Shown here piece after piece: positions 1 to 7,665 of a stretch of 30,921 bases of DNA. The DNA comes from a virus. Under the pieces are notes generated by a model that ran no database searches, had not been told where the DNA came from, and worked only from the letters and a program-made list of their open reading frames with translations. Position 1 is the first letter of the stretch. Every line of letters starts with the position of its first letter. The position numbers and the translations under genes are program-made. The stretch covers positions 1 through 30,921 of IMG/VR virus record IMGVR_UViG_3300046714_000009; one strand, 5' to 3'.

Positions 1-1007
1 TTCTCACCCTTGCTGAACAAGGTGAAGTCATCGTCATCACCGCCATCACTGCCACTGTTCAGCACATGTGTTGGCTCGAAGATCGACTTGACCTCTTCAC
101 TCTCCTCATCCTCTTGCCCATAGATCGCATTGATATACTGCGTTGGTAGCATGTCCTCGATCATGACCCAATTGGCGTCACTCAAGTATGGGTCGCAGTG
201 ATCAGGATCAATCAGCACTTGATGTGGCATCCTGACCCTACAGTATGGACCACTTGGTTGTAGGAACTCAACCTTCTCCTCAAGTGCAATCAGCTTAGCT
301 TCAACCTCCCTGATCTCTTCATCATCCTTAGCAGCAGCCAATTGCTGCGACAGGTTCATGAGATCAGTCATGCCCTGCTCACTGCCCTTGTCCTTGGTCG
401 TGTAACCAACCTCGAACCACGCTCTGTTCGTCAACAGTGCAATCAGCACATTGCGCTTAGCCTTGGGCTTGATGTTGATGCCTGGCGCATACTTCATCCT
501 GAACAGTGCATCAACCAACCGATTGATGGCACGTGCGAATGCATCATTCTGCACAGTGGCATCTACATTCTCAGTAGGCTGAGCACTGACCTCAACGATT
601 GGGTTCTTAGCATACAACTCAGGTATCTGCGCCTGTATGTTAGAGAACACGATGTTCTCAGTGCTACTGTGCAAGTCGTTGAGACGACGTGCCACATACC
701 TGTTGCCACTCGCACGCAGATCAGTGCCATCACGGTGATCAGCTTGATCATGGTTGTAGTAGCGAATGGCCTCATCCCATGCATCAATCAGATCACCCAT
801 CTGCTTCTTCGCAGTGTCACGACGCGAACGCCAAATGCCACCGCGTTTGCTCGACACAGGAATGCGACTGTCAGGCATTGCCTTGTAGACAGCAGCTTCC
901 TCAACAGGTGGTGGTAGACCAACCTCAGACTGGTTAAGCGACTGCTCAAGTGGATCAACTTGCGTATCCATGTTAAGCTGTGGATCATCCTGATACGAAC
1001 CGCTCAT
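1..1007 (-). CDS. Phage portal protein, N-terminal part (cut by window edge)
   Basis: The minus strand is open from an ATG at 1007 to the window edge, giving about 335 residues. After an acidic, Gln-rich N-terminus come a basic helix (SKRGGIWRSRRDTAKKQM), a YVARRLNDLHSSTENIVFSN segment and an 'IQAQIPELYAKNP' segment. This matches the usual start of podovirus-like portals, where a loop on structures present in all particles is followed by 'PxLYxKNP'. A later 'RMPHQVLIDPD' and 'SDANWVMIEDM' stretch also fits portals that read 'DP..RDWxxARWVA'. The portal dodecamer sits at the head vertex and is the docking site for terminase and the channel for DNA. The gene follows the large terminase after two small genes and starts inside an ATGA overlap with the previous gene, so it is probably translationally coupled. 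The C-terminal half lies outside the window. The family call is by recognition, not alignment. Confidence 0.75.
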   Translation of the reverse strand, partial: MSGSYQDDPQLNMDTQVDPLEQSLNQSEVGLPPPVEEAAVYKAMPDSRIPVSSKRGGIWRSRRDTAKKQMGDLIDAWDEAIRYYNHDQADHRDGTDLRASGNRYVARRLNDLHSSTENIVFSNIQAQIPELYAKNPIVEVSAQPTENVDATVQNDAFARAINRLVDALFRMKYAPGINIKPKAKRNVLIALLTNRAWFEVGYTTKDKGSEQGMTDLMNLSQQLAAAKDDEEIREVEAKLIALEEKVEFLQPSGPYCRVRMPHQVLIDPDHCDPYLSDANWVMIEDMLPTQYINAIYGQEDEESEEVKSIFEPTHVLNSGSDGGDDDDFTLFSKGE

Positions 1008-1384
1008 TGATATTCCCCAGCTTGTTGCTCATGCAACGACTGTGCATACGCATCAGCATTCTCTGGCTTATCGAACATGCCCAAGTGTTGACCTGTCTGC
1101 CTGTAGTGCTCAACTGCTTGTTGCATCGGCACGACACCACGACCTTCGATCACAGTTGGGATCAACACGTTGCGTCCATCGTCATCCTCGAATGATGCAC
1201 TGCGCACAGTGGAGATGCTACCATCACGATTGCGCACAACAGGACGCTGATGGATGTTGATGTTCCCAGGCACAAGCAAGCCAGGAGCATTCTGCGATGA
1301 CGACGGATCGAACAACGAGCCACTACCCACAGGCTTCTGCAAACCAAGCACACTGCGGATCACGTCATCGAAGTTGCCTGTCAT
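1004..1384 (-). CDS. Small conserved phage structural-region protein
   Basis: A 126-residue protein lying between the terminase/membrane peptide and the portal. Its middle (about residues 38-70) reads 'VPGNINIHQRPVVRNRDGSISTVRS' followed by an acidic turn and 'NVLIPTV'. The end has 'HYRQTGQHLGMFDKPENADAYAQSLHEQQ'. I recognise this arrangement from a small protein found next to portals and internal proteins in many podovirus-like phages, where it occurs alone or as a domain of larger proteins. Its biochemical role is not known to me. ATGA overlaps on both sides (upstream at 1381-1384, downstream at 1004-1007) place it firmly inside the packaging operon. No membrane segment or metal site is visible. 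Confidence 0.75.
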   Translation of the reverse strand: MTGNFDDVIRSVLGLQKPVGSGSLFDPSSSQNAPGLLVPGNINIHQRPVVRNRDGSISTVRSASFEDDDGRNVLIPTVIEGRGVVPMQQAVEHYRQTGQHLGMFDKPENADAYAQSLHEQQAGEYQ

Positions 1385-1575
1385 CGAACAATGAACCCAT
1401 TATGCAGTGGGAACACACCAGTCAGCATACTGATCAGGATCAGCAACAGGATCAGTGCCATCACCACCTGTGCAATGAGTGCAAACGGATACGGCAACGG
1501 GATCAGTGTGATGATCCACCACACGACACCGAAGATCAGGATCAGGATCAGTATGTTGATCAACAACGCTATCAC
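1381..1575 (-). CDS. Small two-helix inner-membrane protein
   Basis: A 64-residue, almost entirely hydrophobic protein with a GTG start that overlaps the large terminase stop (GTGA). Two membrane helices are clear, about residues 2-25 (Ile/Leu-rich, ending GVVWWIITLI) and 34-52. They are joined by a short Pro-containing turn (PLPYPF) and followed by a short tail ending in Arg. Short proteins of this pattern, 'GL.YWLVTMIPLP.PF', are common in phages and proteobacteria as uncharacterised membrane proteins. Sitting between terminase and portal it could have a lysis or entry role, but nothing in the sequence decides this. The Ile-Leu run is encoded by tandem GATCAG repeats (minus strand CTGATC), which gives an unusual low-complexity DNA stretch around 1430-1560. 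Confidence 0.7.
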   Translation of the reverse strand: MIALLINILILILIFGVVWWIITLIPLPYPFALIAQVVMALILLLILISMLTGVFPLHNGFIVR

Positions 1576-3119
1576 TTGTGCCTCGCTTTCGGACCACGCT
1601 CCTGTTGACGCTCAATCTCATGCCATGCTAAGTAAGCAGGTGGTTGGTTAGGCTTACCAACATACTTAGCCAGTCGTGGCCTATTGCTCATTGCATACTT
1701 CCACATGTCCATGGCATGATCGTTGCGATCCACTGGCTTGTCTGTGGTCTCATCACTACCATCACGCTGGAAGTAATACTCAGTGATTTCATCAACGAAC
1801 CACTGGCACCGATCACCAACATAGAAGTGTGGCGCATGTCGCATGCCTGTGAATGGGTGCTCATGCAACGGCAACGGCGTCAGGTATTGCCAATTCTTGC
1901 TGATGCCAGCATTGATGTCATTGTTGCCACGTTGCATCCGCAAACCCTCATCTGCAAACATAGCAGCGACAGTCTCACCAACTACTTGCTTGCTTCCTGG
2001 CTTGCGTCGGAACACGTCGGGGTCTGCATAGATTGGATGTCCGAGTTCATCATCCTCGCAATGCTCAGCACGTATTCGGTGTATATACTTCGCCGCGCTT
2101 GCGATGGTAAGCTCCGCAATCCTGAAACCATCGAGCAGAAACACATTTGCGTCGTCGTCCGTGTAAAATAGTCCGTAACAACTGTGGCGAGACAGTCCGT
2201 GGTCGTATCCTTCAATGAACTCAGGCTGAAAACCGGACATCCGCAGTTGCCGCAGATGTGTCGATACGTCTTCATGTGCCACGATATGGAGCGTTTCATC
2301 GAACTGTGGATAGATGAGACCACTAAGCGCTCCCCACCTACCGAATACAAATCGGTCTCGCATGCTGCCGGTGTAGGTCGAAAGCATTCCTCGGATGTAG
2401 TCTTCACCTACGTTCTCCACGTTCTCATAAGTGCTACCCTCGAACAACTCGATCAGCGGCTTAGGCTTACCATCGAACATCAGTGGCTTGCCAAGTGCAT
2501 CCACTTCACACAGCAGCTTCTCACTAACAATGCCACGCTTGAAGTCATGCAGTGGCTTGATGATCTCACGATAGCACCAGTTGCGTGTCGGGTTCAGCGT
2601 AGCCATAAACCAACGAGGACCAACACGAGGCATACTTGGATCATCTCCAATATACTCAGTGTTACCACGAAGACGACCCATGAGGTCCATGAAGTCCTTG
2701 TGTGAGAACTCAGGGTCCTCCATCTGATCAACGATGATCCAATCATATGTTGCACTCAACAAGTTGGACTTACTCTCCTCGGTCTCCTTGCCCTTCTGCG
2801 CTACGTAACGGAAGTTCACTGTCGAGCCATTCTTCAACAAGAGTGTGTTCTCGTCGCGGCTCGGCATACGCTTGATCCAATGCGATGGACACCATTGCAG
2901 AAACTCTCTGCGGATTGTGTCGTTGAGCTTTGGATAAGTGGACCTTGCAATCAATCCATTGCAGCCAGGATAGTCCTTGCATAGCTTGAGCGCCTTCACA
3001 CACGTGGCGGCAGTCTTGCCATTGCCAAACCCACCACCAATGAATTGCACCTTGGCCTTAGACAGATGGAACTGATCATGCATTCCACCCTCGGTTATCT
3101 TGTATCGCTTGGTGCTCAA
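1572..3119 (-). CDS. terL: Terminase large subunit (ATPase and nuclease)
   Basis: The packaging motor that pumps DNA through the portal and cuts concatemers. Numbered from the chosen start (515 residues), a Walker A motif GGGFGNGKT lies at about 28-36. A Walker B-like segment 'YDWIIVDQMEDPEF' carries Asp where Walker B ends. In the C-terminal RNase H-like nuclease, 'EGYDHG' supplies the first acid and 'DRNDHAMD' (around D467) the last. The open frame reaches a TTG at 3140, but a second TTG at 3119 overlaps the stop of the preceding gene (TTGA) and leaves 'STKRYKITEGGMHDQFHLSKAK', a normal-length N-terminus. An ATG at residue 20 of the long frame would cut into the conserved region before Walker A. 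I therefore chose 3119; 3140 remains possible. It lies directly after the small subunit gene and one small gene. Confidence 0.93.
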   Translation of the reverse strand: MSTKRYKITEGGMHDQFHLSKAKVQFIGGGFGNGKTAATCVKALKLCKDYPGCNGLIARSTYPKLNDTIRREFLQWCPSHWIKRMPSRDENTLLLKNGSTVNFRYVAQKGKETEESKSNLLSATYDWIIVDQMEDPEFSHKDFMDLMGRLRGNTEYIGDDPSMPRVGPRWFMATLNPTRNWCYREIIKPLHDFKRGIVSEKLLCEVDALGKPLMFDGKPKPLIELFEGSTYENVENVGEDYIRGMLSTYTGSMRDRFVFGRWGALSGLIYPQFDETLHIVAHEDVSTHLRQLRMSGFQPEFIEGYDHGLSRHSCYGLFYTDDDANVFLLDGFRIAELTIASAAKYIHRIRAEHCEDDELGHPIYADPDVFRRKPGSKQVVGETVAAMFADEGLRMQRGNNDINAGISKNWQYLTPLPLHEHPFTGMRHAPHFYVGDRCQWFVDEITEYYFQRDGSDETTDKPVDRNDHAMDMWKYAMSNRPRLAKYVGKPNQPPAYLAWHEIERQQERGPKARHK

Positions 3120-3379
3120 ATGGATTGGCCCAGTTGGCAAGTGGATGCAGCAGTTGCAGTAATTGTGCGCGCGCCGGGTGGAATAGCGACCACACTGTCA
3201 GTTGTCGCAGGAATAACCAACACAGCACCGCTGTCGAACGTGTAAGTGGTGCCACCTGGAACGCGCATGTGCGAATATAGTGTAAACGGTGAACTGTTCC
3301 CGCTTACGTCCATTGCAACGGGTAACGCAACCGCAACACCAACACCAAGCACCAAGCTAGGACCAGCAACGAACGCCAT
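3116..3379 (-). CDS. Small beta-rich protein between the terminase genes
   Basis: An 87-residue protein starting at an ATG that overlaps the small terminase stop (TGATG). A good ribosome site, GGAGG, lies nine bases upstream; a GTG at 3382 is also in frame. The N-terminus is hydrophobic and Val/Ala-rich (residues 2-22) but has no basic n-region, so a signal peptide is doubtful. The rest alternates Thr, Val, Ser and Gly (TTYTFDSGAVLVIPATTDSVVAIPPGARTITATAAS), which suggests beta strands and fits a small decoration or fibre-like module. I do not recognise the family. Its TGA overlaps the TTG chosen for the large terminase. Placement between the two terminase subunits suggests a virion or packaging accessory role, by position only. 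Confidence 0.6.
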   Translation of the reverse strand: MAFVAGPSLVLGVGVAVALPVAMDVSGNSSPFTLYSHMRVPGGTTYTFDSGAVLVIPATTDSVVAIPPGARTITATAASTCQLGQSI

Positions 3380-3984
3380 CACTCAACCTCCATGTCTACA
3401 ACTGGGAACGTCCCACTCGTGTCCTTACGCACTATTTCAATAACCAGACCGCCATCCATACGATGGCGGTGCTCAACAACATCACTAGGACGATGACCAG
3501 CACGATCAAGAATATCTCGTGCGGCTGCGACGCGATCTGCTCTAGTTCCTTCTTCCATCGCACGAACCACGACCTGTGCAGCATTGCGCGCACTCTTCTG
3601 AAACAAGTCTCTAACAACGGCTGTCTCCGTGTCCAACACTGCACGCACGACAGCATCATACATCTGTGAATAAGGATCACCGACCTTGATGCGACCAATC
3701 TGTTCAATGCTGAGTCCCGTAGCGACACCGATCTCCACATCATCTAGCCCATACAGCGTATAGGTGAGCACAACACCAATGGTGTTCATTGCACGTGGCA
3801 CATCAGGCAGATCACTGACCTTCCTACGCACCTGCATGATCAACTTCTGCGCCTCACCATGCGATGGCACATCTAGCATCCGTGGTGCATCACCAACCAC
3901 GCGAGGATCGCGTATGTCACCACCAGGATACACCATGCGGCCATCTGCAAGTTGAAGCGGCGCATTGGGAGTAGGTAGACTCAT
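3379..3984 (-). CDS. terS: Terminase small subunit-like DNA-binding protein
   Basis: A 201-residue protein just upstream of the large terminase region. Residues about 75-105 form a helix-turn-helix-like segment (YGLDDVEIGVATGLSIEQIGRI). It is followed by a helical, probably oligomerising region (AVVRAVLDTETAVVRDLFQKSARNAAQVVVRAMEEG) and by 'RADRVAAARDILDRAGHRP', which resembles the C-terminal part of known small terminases and small-terminase-like proteins. Small terminase recognises packaging-initiation DNA and stimulates the large subunit. The last 30 residues (MDGGLVIEIVRKDTSG) look like a beta tail. The ATG start has a GAGGT ribosome site six bases upstream. The call rests on fold pattern plus position; no close homologue is recalled. 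Confidence 0.75.
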   Translation of the reverse strand: MSLPTPNAPLQLADGRMVYPGGDIRDPRVVGDAPRMLDVPSHGEAQKLIMQVRRKVSDLPDVPRAMNTIGVVLTYTLYGLDDVEIGVATGLSIEQIGRIKVGDPYSQMYDAVVRAVLDTETAVVRDLFQKSARNAAQVVVRAMEEGTRADRVAAARDILDRAGHRPSDVVEHRHRMDGGLVIEIVRKDTSGTFPVVDMEVE

Positions 3985-3987
3985 AAG

Positions 3988-5106
3988 TTACCTCAGATGC
4001 AAGTTGCGCATGATGTAAGGCACGATCTCCTTCACACTTGGTCCATATGCATCAATGAGTGGACCTGCTGCACCAGCAACACCACCTGCTACAGCACCAG
4101 GCACACCCCTAAGTCCTGGTATCGGTCCCTTACCAGCAGCACCCGCAGCAGCACCAGTTGCAGCACCACCAACACCACGACTGAATGGCGTCTGCTCAAT
4201 TGGATAACCTTGCACTGGCTTACCAGGAGCAGCCTTCGGTGTCACATTGCCAACACGCACACGACCACCCGGTTCACCTTGCGGTGCGTTATCAAAGCCA
4301 CCCAACCCAGGAGTTGGCGCAGGCAATGCAGGCACTTCAGGAACAGGTGCAATCTGTGGACGCACAGGCACATCAGGTGCAGGCAATGCTAACTGCGGAG
4401 CAGGTGCAGGCAAACGTGGAACTTCAGGAGGTGCAGGCAACTGTGGCACTTGTGGAGGACCACCAATTGCACGTTGCATTGCAGTCTCCATCGGATTGAT
4501 GGATGGTTCAGGTAGAGCAACTGCGTTAGCACGTGTAGGTGGTGGCATCTCAGATGGACCACCCGGCCTCACAAGTGCACCCTCATCAGGTGGTAACGTT
4601 GGCAACGGAACCTTAGGCAACTCCATATCAGTGCCAGGACCAGGACCAGGCATCGTCTTACTACCAATGATTGGTCTGTTATCACTAAGCCCAGGCGGAT
4701 GTTGTGGCACATCCCAACGTGCATCAGGTTCAGTCAAGTCCCAACGTGTAGGTTGAAGTGCACGTGTGATCGCACGAGCAGGATTGCTGTCCTCAACACC
4801 AGCATTGCGCAACTGCGTGCCACCTGGACTTGGATCACTGATCTGGAACGGACCGAACTGCCCAGGATTGAGTGCATTCGCGTTGATAGCAGCCTTGATG
4901 TTAGCAGCAGTAGGCTGAACACCTTTCGACTTTAGATAGTTGAGCACCAACGAAGTCGGTGACAACTGATCACTGGTATCCTCAGTGCTAACCATATTCG
5001 GATCGTAACCACGCGCAGCAGCAGGAGGTGGTGCACTACTAGGCGGTGCACTGCTACCCTGTGGCACAGTTCGCACACTAACATTCATGCGTGGAGCAGT
5101 AGCCAT
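3988..5106 (-). CDS. Proline/alanine-rich low-complexity virion-type protein
   Basis: A 372-residue protein with little globular sequence. Residues about 20-30 are Pro/Ser/Ala-rich (SSAPPSSAPPPAAA). Residues about 150-300 form a long stretch of short PALP/LPAP-type repeats (VPQLPAPPEVPRLPAPAPQLALPAP and similar). The end is a Gly/Ala-rich helical patch (GAATGAAAGAAGKGPIPGLRG) followed by 'LIDAYGPSVKEIVPYIMRNLHLR'. Residues 45-95 (TSLVLNYLKSKGVQPTAANIKAAINANALNPG) look like a small helical domain. No enzymatic motif is visible. By operon position next to the terminase genes it is probably a structural or assembly protein. The start overlaps the previous stop by one base (TGATG). Function unknown. 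Confidence 0.75.
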   Translation of the reverse strand: MATAPRMNVSVRTVPQGSSAPPSSAPPPAAARGYDPNMVSTEDTSDQLSPTSLVLNYLKSKGVQPTAANIKAAINANALNPGQFGPFQISDPSPGGTQLRNAGVEDSNPARAITRALQPTRWDLTEPDARWDVPQHPPGLSDNRPIIGSKTMPGPGPGTDMELPKVPLPTLPPDEGALVRPGGPSEMPPPTRANAVALPEPSINPMETAMQRAIGGPPQVPQLPAPPEVPRLPAPAPQLALPAPDVPVRPQIAPVPEVPALPAPTPGLGGFDNAPQGEPGGRVRVGNVTPKAAPGKPVQGYPIEQTPFSRGVGGAATGAAAGAAGKGPIPGLRGVPGAVAGGVAGAAGPLIDAYGPSVKEIVPYIMRNLHLR

Positions 5107-5420
5107 CAGTATGCACTCCCCTTGCCTAGAATTGCATGAGCAATACCAGCAGCTTGAGCAATATGGTGCGCATCATGCGTACCACCTGGGCTACCACCAC
5201 CAGCACGCGGATCAGGTGGCAAACCACGCTGTTTATCGAGTGCTAAGTCACGCGGACTGCCTTCAGCAATACCTGCCTTACGATCCGCAGCTTCATCAGC
5301 AGCTTCAGCTTGAGCAACGTTGCGCTTGGGCGGATTTGCACGTGGATTGCTACGCGGGATGGGTGACTTCACACTTTGACCAACTTCTTGATCAAAGTTA
5401 GCACGTGGACCACGCGCCAT
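5106..5420 (-). CDS. Small basic hypothetical protein, late operon
   Basis: A 104-residue protein beginning MARGPRANFDQEVGQ. The ATG at 5420 lies one base after the preceding stop with GGAG about 11 bases upstream; an in-frame GTG at 5435 would extend it by five residues into the previous gene. The first half is Arg/Pro/Asn-rich (PIPRSNPRANPPKR), the middle Ala/Glu-rich and helical (AQAEAADEAADRKAG). The tail has Gly-rich 'GGGSPGGTHDAHHIAQAAGIAHAILGKG'. It appears largely disordered. No known family is recognised. It sits between two other low-complexity genes of the packaging operon, and the TGATG junction with its downstream neighbour suggests coupled translation. Confidence 0.6.
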   Translation of the reverse strand: MARGPRANFDQEVGQSVKSPIPRSNPRANPPKRNVAQAEAADEAADRKAGIAEGSPRDLALDKQRGLPPDPRAGGGSPGGTHDAHHIAQAAGIAHAILGKGSAY

Positions 5421-5421
5421 C

Positions 5422-5871
5422 TCAATAAGCTCCACTCACACCGACTTGTTGCTTACCACCACCGCCATTGCCACTAACATCGGCAGGATACGACGCTGGG
5501 AACACGCTACGATTGAGTAACGCTTGGAACGCAACGAGATCAGCAGGCGTGGTTGCACGATTTACTAAATTTATCGTCTCGATCGGTGCTGCACCACCAA
5601 ATCCACCAACTACACCCTGCACTTGCTTCTTAGTCTTAGCAGCAGTGCCACCAGCAGCAGCACCAAGCAACATATACAGCAACTGCGTCACACCAGCAGT
5701 GGCACCACCATTGCGCAACATCTTAGCGATGCGATCATCACCCTGCTGCACGCCATTGAACGCTACATAACCAGATGTAGCCTCAGCGTTAGCAGCACCA
5801 GCACCCATCGTGTTAGTATAACCAGTGAACGGCACGCGACCGGGCACTGCACCGAGACCATAAGTAGCCAT
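5422..5871 (-). CDS. Glycine/alanine-rich protein, first gene of the leftward operon
   Basis: A 149-residue protein starting MATYGLGAVPGRVPF. I chose the ATG at 5871 because GGAG lies eight bases upstream; the open frame continues to 5943 without a better ribosome site. A helical hydrophobic stretch (GVTQLLYMLLGAAAGGTAA, about residues 60-80) could be a membrane-active segment. The end is Gly-rich (VSGNGGGGKQQVGVSGAY). 'NLVNRATTPADLVAFQALLNRSVFPA' looks like a short helical domain. The family is not recognised. It is the promoter-proximal member of the operon running to the portal, so its transcription should start within 5872-6587, although no clear minus-strand promoter is visible there. 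Confidence 0.65.
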   Translation of the reverse strand: MATYGLGAVPGRVPFTGYTNTMGAGAANAEATSGYVAFNGVQQGDDRIAKMLRNGGATAGVTQLLYMLLGAAAGGTAAKTKKQVQGVVGGFGGAAPIETINLVNRATTPADLVAFQALLNRSVFPASYPADVSGNGGGGKQQVGVSGAY

Positions 5872-6141
5872 TGCACGCTCCACATGACTAGAGGAACCAT
5901 ACCATGGCACTACGATGACGGGAGCACAACTCGAAACCACCACCTAGAGCCAAACAGCACCAATACAACGACGCACACCTAACAATACAGGCCCCTACAC
6001 TACTATATATAGCCAAATAGAGCGCAAGTGCTGGCAACGGAGTGATTGGCGTAGCGACCAAGGTGCCCACCACTCCACGAGCCACTGTTACACCCCCACT
6101 TTGGGATTTGGCATGGGGGCTAGGGGGGCATGAACGTGTAG

Positions 6142-6155
6142 CTACGTATACGTAG
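6142..6155. repeat. Perfect 14-base palindrome
   Basis: CTACGTATACGTAG is a perfect palindrome in the left half of the divergent region. It could be a dimeric regulator site for leftward transcription; no partner protein is identified. Confidence 0.4.
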
Positions 6156-6231
6156 ACAAGTGTAAGGACAGACGCATGTATGTATAGTGGTGGTGGCATG
6201 CGCCTGGATCTGCGCACAGTGTCAACTTAGC

Positions 6232-6253
6232 ACTAAGCTGCGGTCCGCTTAGT
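6232..6253. repeat. Inverted repeat ACTAAGC / GCTTAGT
   Basis: Seven-base arms around an eight-base centre (TGCGGTCC), directly left of the larger dyad and sharing its TTAG/CTAA core words. Part of the candidate origin or control cluster. Confidence 0.5.
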
Positions 6254-6292
6254 TAAGCTGCACTTAGCATCAGGTTAAGTAACATGCAGACC

Positions 6293-6365
6293 AGCTTATC
6301 ATTTAGTTAACTAATTAACTAAGTGCATGCATGAGTGCATGTTTAGTTAACTAACTAAATAAGCT
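6293..6365. repeat. Large imperfect dyad with two TTAGTTAACTAA cores
   Basis: The outer arms are AGCTTAT (6293-6299) and ATAAGCT (6359-6365). Inside lie two copies of the palindrome TTAGTTAACTAA (6303-6314 and 6343-6354), each next to a further CTAA word. The centre is built of TGCAT/ATGCA words. A related direct repeat AAGTGCATG...AGTG recurs at 6381-6393. Nested dyads and iterated words in AT-rich DNA between divergent operons resemble replication-origin or master-regulator sites. Confidence 0.55.
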
Positions 6366-6507
6366 GATGCATATATGCACAAGTGCATGAGTGTAAGCAT
6401 ATAGCCACACACGTATACACAATCACACGGTGCCTAATAATTGAGCACATACCGTATGTATGGATTGGCTAGCTAGTGGCATGCATGTATATGCAAGTGA
6501 TCAGCTA

Positions 6508-6536
6508 TTGACATACCCTTTGCATAGTGCTACTAT
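6508..6536 (+). promoter_or_regulatory. Sigma70-type promoter for the 6588 gene
   Basis: TTGACA at 6508-6513, 17-base spacer, TACTAT at 6531-6536. It shares its 'TTGACATA...TGCTACTAT' layout with the promoter at 8432. Initiation near 6543 leaves a leader of about 45 bases before the start codon. Confidence 0.85.
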
Positions 6537-6587
6537 GATGATGCTGCCAATGAGAGCAGCGCAACATGTGATGTAAGGATTATGAAT

Positions 6588-7589
6588 ATGAGTGCCTCTA
6601 TCGCTACCGTTACCCCTGTCGCTCCCATCCCTGCCAAGGGACAGAGCAAGGCTGACAAGTCCAAGCGTGCTACGGTCAAGTCCGATAGCAACGTCACACT
6701 CTCCGCAGTCGCTAGCGTCAAGGCTATCGTCATGGCCGCAATCGACAGTGAACTGGATCACACTGCCAAGGCTGACAACGCTGGTCAGAAAGCTGCATAC
6801 GGGATCATGAAGCTGTATACCGCCTATCGTGCATCGGGTGGCAACGTGTGGTCATGCCCGCTATGGTCCGCAATGGTCAGCAAGGATCATGCGCCTACAG
6901 ATGACGGCAAGAAGTTTGCTAAGCGTATGACACTCGACATGCTAGGCAAGGCACCTAAGGCACCATCTGTCAAGCAAGGCACATGGAATGAGGGAACCAT
7001 TGCAGCGTCGCGACTGTATCGTAACAGGCTGGAACGCATGAAGCGTGCCATTAACCTTGCCATCGCCATTGGCTATATGGGTGGCAGCGTTAACGATTGG
7101 AATGACAAGGCGCAGATGATCATGGCGCCGCTGTCTATGTTCCTGCCGCGCTACAAGTCCGCCACTGCTAAGCCGTGGTCATTCCAGTTTGCACTACGGC
7201 AGGAGAGCAAGGCGCTGCTCAATGGCCGCGAGTATAGCATTGAGCGCGAGGGTGCAGATGGTGGCGCCGAATACCTAGGTGGCAAGCTGACCATGACCAA
7301 GGCGCTAGCAATGTTCAACGCTGCGCCACGTGCATCGGCTACCGCGCCAGTCAAGGGTGCAGACAACGAGAAGGTAGCATCGTTCGATGAGGCTACTCGC
7401 AAGGGTGTCATGTCTACTGCATCGTTCGATGACTTGTTGTTGCAAGCTGCCGCTCTGCTTGACAGTGACAAGACAGCCAAGCCGGACCCCAAGCGCTTCA
7501 AGGATGAGGCGGGCATCAAGCTAGCTAAGGCGCTGACTACCGTCTTCATGTGGCGCGATGCTACCATTGCGGCATCACTGACCAGCTAG
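6588..7589 (+). CDS. Monocistronic early protein of unknown function
   Basis: A 333-residue protein. The ATG at 6588 has AGGA eight bases upstream; the ATG at 6582 sits too close to that site. The first 45 residues are Ser/Thr/Ala/Lys-rich and probably disordered. The core includes 'KLYTAYRASGGNVWSCPLWSAMVSKD', 'SRLYRNRLERMKRAINLAIAIGYMGGSVNDW', and a C-terminal helical part ending 'KALTTVFMWRDATIAASLTS'. The composition is basic and helical, which would suit nucleic acid or host-protein binding, but I recognise no family. Codon use leans to GTC, GCC, ACC, ATC and AAG more than the neighbours do, suggesting selection for high expression. With its own strong promoter and terminator it forms a stand-alone unit, a usual arrangement for a heavily expressed early takeover protein. 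That role is inferred. Confidence 0.85.
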   Translation: MSASIATVTPVAPIPAKGQSKADKSKRATVKSDSNVTLSAVASVKAIVMAAIDSELDHTAKADNAGQKAAYGIMKLYTAYRASGGNVWSCPLWSAMVSKDHAPTDDGKKFAKRMTLDMLGKAPKAPSVKQGTWNEGTIAASRLYRNRLERMKRAINLAIAIGYMGGSVNDWNDKAQMIMAPLSMFLPRYKSATAKPWSFQFALRQESKALLNGREYSIEREGADGGAEYLGGKLTMTKALAMFNAAPRASATAPVKGADNEKVASFDEATRKGVMSTASFDDLLLQAAALLDSDKTAKPDPKRFKDEAGIKLAKALTTVFMWRDATIAASLTS

Positions 7590-7606
7590 ACTAGCCTGAA
7601 CCAAGC

Positions 7607-7645
7607 AAGCCCCGGCACCGCAAGGTGACCGGGGCTTTACTTTGT
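7607..7645 (+). terminator. Rho-independent terminator after the 6588 gene
   Basis: AAGCCCCGG (7607-7615) pairs with CCGGGGCTT (7629-7637). An inner CACC-GCAA-GGTG hairpin extends the stem, and a T-rich tail (TTTACTTTGT) follows. It could also serve the convergent minus-strand gene at 7666. Confidence 0.85.
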
Positions 7646-7665
7646 CTAGCGTATGGGGCGCTGCA

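Larger units (their letters stand above)
5872..6587. other. Divergent non-coding control region, candidate origin
   Basis: About 700 bases between the leftward late operon and the rightward early gene carry no convincing gene. The left part holds pyrimidine/purine tracts with a CCCCCA/TGGGGG inverted pair (6093-6119) and the 14-base palindrome at 6142-6155. The centre (6226-6393) is AT-rich with nested TTAG/CTAA dyads and repeated TGCAT words. The right end holds the rightward promoter at 6508-6536. A matching leftward sigma70 promoter could not be found. Such layouts occur at replication origins and divergent control regions, but the function here is inferred. Confidence 0.6.

Noticed and set aside
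1430-1560. Tandem GATCAG repeats as a regulatory array
   Set aside because: They encode the Ile-Leu membrane helices of the 64-residue protein in frame, which explains the pattern.
1644-2705. Plus-strand frames opposite the large terminase gene
   Set aside because: The terminase on the minus strand has all its motifs; the opposite frames have no recognisable protein features or start sites.
4185-4756. Long plus-strand open frames of Gly/Cys/Thr-rich type
   Set aside because: They are antisense translations of the Pro/Ala-rich gene at 3988-5106, with no ribosome sites and biased composition dictated by the other strand.
5990-6030. Leftward promoter around TATATATAG
   Set aside because: On the minus strand the TA-rich box has no -35-like hexamer at 16-18 bases, so no promoter is called for the late operon.
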